Assembly (NCBI GenBank): GCA_964542895.1
Contig: CAZIWT010000167.1
Location: 1-6,808, forward strand
Source of the DNA: Zymogenus sp964542895
GTDB lineage: Bacteria; Desulfobacterota; Zymogenia; Zymogenales; Zymogenaceae
Length of the DNA stretch: 6,808 bases
Direction of reading: 5' to 3'
Position 1 is the first letter of the stretch; each line of letters opens with the position of its first letter. Below the pieces are notes generated by a model, which was given only the letters and a program-made list of their open reading frames with translations, was not told the origin of the DNA and searched no databases. Positions 5,524 through 6,808 of this stretch are shown piece after piece. Position numbers and translations under genes: made by a program.

Positions 5524-6460
5524 ATTTATCCGTGACGAGTTTAATAAAAATATCTTCAAGGGTCACATTCTCCAGCCTGAGCTCGACGAGGTTGAATCCC
5601 CCCTCGATGATCGCCCGGGAGAGCGCCCCCTTTATATCCTCATCCTGATTCACCTCGACGTGATAGGTGTTCCCGGCCGGCGAATCAGAAACCTTCTTGA
5701 CGCTCTTGACACCCTTAACCTTTTTGATCGCCTTTACCACCTTGGACTCATCGCCGTCAACCGTTACGATTATCCGTCCCGAGGTCTTGAGGCCCTTCAT
5801 CAGGTTCTTAGGTGTGTCCATGGCGACGAGCTTTCCGCTCTTTATCACGATGACCCGCTCGGTCACCTGGCTGACTTCTGGGAGGATATGGCTTGCCAGG
5901 ATGACCGTTCTATCGCCCGAAAGGGACTTGATCAGGTTCCTGATGGAGATGATCTGCATCGGGTCGAGGCCGATGGTCGGCTCATCGAAGATAAGAACCG
6001 GGGGGTCCCCCAACAGCGACTGGGCCACACCCACCCTCTGGAGGTATCCCCTGGAGAGCTTCTTTATCCCCTTGGTATAGACCTCTTTTGTCTCGGTCTC
6101 CTCGACGACCTTCTCTATGCTCTTGGCTATCTCCTTTCTCGGTATCCCCTTGATCTCAGAAACGTACCTCAAATACTCCTTTACCCTCATGTCTGTGTAG
6201 AGGGAAAAACTCTCCGGGACGTAGCCGATGCTCCTGTTCACCTCGATCGGATCCTTGAAGATATCGTATCCCGCCACCGTGGCCGTCCCCTCGGTGGGAG
6301 GAAAGAGGCAGGTCAAAATCGACATGGTTGTGGTCTTGCCGGCGCCGTTCGGCCCGAGAAAGCCGAGGACCTCTCCCTTCTTGACGGTAAAGCTGATGTC
6401 GTCGAGCGCCTTCGTGGGGCCGTAGAACTTGGACACTCTGTCAACGGTAATCATATCCAT
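5522..6460 (-). CDS. Gld/NosF-type ABC transporter ATP-binding protein
   Basis: A 312-residue cytoplasmic ATPase that would power the permease encoded next. Visible motifs are Walker A GPNGAGKTT (36-44), signature LSRGYLQR (135-142), Walker B VLIFDEP (155-161), D-loop GLDP (164-167) and the switch histidine H191 in ILASHIL. The Q-loop position carries Glu (GYVPE, 79-83) and the signature reads LSRGY rather than LSGGQ; both are familiar in the GldA/NosF/CcmA-like branch that serves multi-helix exporters. Residues after about 210 form the extra C-terminal regulatory domain usual for this branch, ending in the typical NVTLEDIFIKL stretch. ATG at 6460 is chosen because GGGGAG lies six nt upstream; M3 is the only close alternative. 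First gene of the operon. The substrate is unknown; similarity to gliding-motility GldA is at family level only. Confidence 0.95.
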   Translation of the reverse strand: MDMITVDRVSKFYGPTKALDDISFTVKKGEVLGFLGPNGAGKTTTMSILTCLFPPTEGTATVAGYDIFKDPIEVNRSIGYVPESFSLYTDMRVKEYLRYVSEIKGIPRKEIAKSIEKVVEETETKEVYTKGIKKLSRGYLQRVGVAQSLLGDPPVLIFDEPTIGLDPMQIISIRNLIKSLSGDRTVILASHILPEVSQVTERVIVIKSGKLVAMDTPKNLMKGLKTSGRIIVTVDGDESKVVKAIKKVKGVKSVKKVSDSPAGNTYHVEVNQDEDIKGALSRAIIEGGFNLVELRLENVTLEDIFIKLVTDK

Positions 6461-6700
6461 GGAAAACTCCCCTTTTTGATCCTGGACAAATTAAAGAAAC
6501 AGGAAATTTCTAAAACGTGACTTCTCTCGAATCCTGACTGTGGGTGCATATGGAGATTCGACGGCCGAGGCGATCTCCAGGCGGTCTTTCCGATTAATCT
6601 GGAGGATACTTAAAAACCATCTAAATCGACGGAACTTCCAACCTCCAATCCCCGGCAAGACCCCATTAAGAGACCTGGCTCATCTAAAAGAATTCATAAA
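6461..6700 (-). promoter_or_regulatory. Long 5' leader with competing RNA helices
   Basis: Between the predicted transcription start and the ATPase start codon lie about 240 nt with no convincing gene. In RNA sense, TGGAGG (6647-6642) can pair with CCTCCA (6605-6600). GGTCTT (6662-6657) can pair with AAGACC (6588-6583) and would enclose that helix. CTCCAG (6604-6599) can instead pair with CTGGAG (6580-6575). TGGAGAT (6579-6573) can pair with ATCTCCA (6557-6551), and TCGAATC (6561-6555) with GATTCGA (6533-6527). Several of these exclude one another, as in attenuators or riboswitches. However, helices of 6-7 bp are expected by chance in a segment this long, no known riboswitch motif was recognised, and no U-run follows any of them. 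The segment ends with the ATPase ribosome binding site GGGGAG (6472-6467). Confidence 0.3.
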
Positions 6701-6706
6701 TAGTTT

Positions 6707-6735
6707 ATTATATTTGAACTTATGGCTTTAGTCAA
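6707..6735 (-). promoter_or_regulatory. Sigma-70-type promoter of the ABC/rpoZ operon
   Basis: Read on the minus strand, a -35 box TTGACT (6735-6730) is followed by a 17-bp spacer and a perfect -10 box TATAAT (6712-6707). The -35 matches consensus at five of six positions, and an AT-rich AATTAATT tract directly upstream resembles an UP element. Transcription would start near 6700, about 240 nt before the ATPase start codon. It is the best promoter in the window and points at the whole leftward gene cluster. Seen in sequence; activity is inferred. Confidence 0.8.
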
Positions 6736-6808
6736 GAATTAATTGCAATGAAAACCCCTTTTTCCATAAAATCCGCCTTAATATATCTGTCATAGCTGTA
6801 ATAAATCG

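Noticed and set aside
5489..6520. Plus-strand open frame of 343 codons opposite the ABC ATPase
   Set aside because: It lies fully antisense to a clear ABC ATPase, resembles no family, and is explained by codon bias of the real gene.
6451..6549. 32-codon leader open frame overlapping the ATPase start
   Set aside because: No ribosome binding site before its ATG and no recognisable peptide.
6748..6771. GGAAAAAGGGGTTTTC as a hairpin or terminator of an upstream gene
   Set aside because: Only a five-pair AT stem with no clear U-run, and no gene end is visible beside it.

Overview
The window carries one leftward (minus-strand) gene cluster running from about 6460 down to about 317. It is flanked by two visibly AT-rich non-coding stretches, 1-316 and 6461-6808. 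The gene set (Gld-type ABC exporter with a GldG-like auxiliary subunit, DUF4340 protein, RNA polymerase omega subunit, YacG-type zinc protein) points to a Gram-negative bacterium. A deltaproteobacterial/Desulfobacterota-like lineage is my best guess from gene content and order; no taxonomic marker in the window settles it.

Layout in transcription order, right to left. A near-consensus sigma-70 promoter (6707-6735) is followed by a leader of about 240 nt that can form several competing helices. Then come an ABC ATPase (5522-6460), a six-helix permease (4736-5509), a GldG-like subunit anchored at both ends (3246-4736), and a protein with one membrane anchor and four DUF4340-type repeats (1456-3249). 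After these come the omega subunit rpoZ (1120-1443), a small helical-repeat protein (721-1116), a G-tract-rich intergenic segment with a canonical G-quadruplex motif (596-681), and a YacG-type zinc protein (317-541). Spacings from ATPase to small repeat protein are -4 to +12 nt, and each gene has a good Shine-Dalgarno sequence, so these six genes look like one operon. YacG lies 179 nt further downstream and may be read through or separately controlled. No convincing intrinsic terminator was found after it.

Working model: the ATPase and permease form the engine. The GldG-like and DUF4340 proteins, encoded with 1-nt and 4-nt overlaps, would project large soluble domains into the periplasm and act as substrate-binding or mechanical partners. 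Relatives of the first three genes are GldA/GldF/GldG of Flavobacterium gliding and secretion, but most such operons have no assigned substrate. rpoZ and yacG at the end of the operon tie an envelope machine to transcription and topology housekeeping genes; this may be simple co-transcription.

The least explained items are the four-repeat DUF4340 protein, the unrecognised helical-repeat protein after rpoZ, the G-quadruplex cluster before yacG, the perfect operator-like palindrome at 69-92, and the long leader of the ABC operon.
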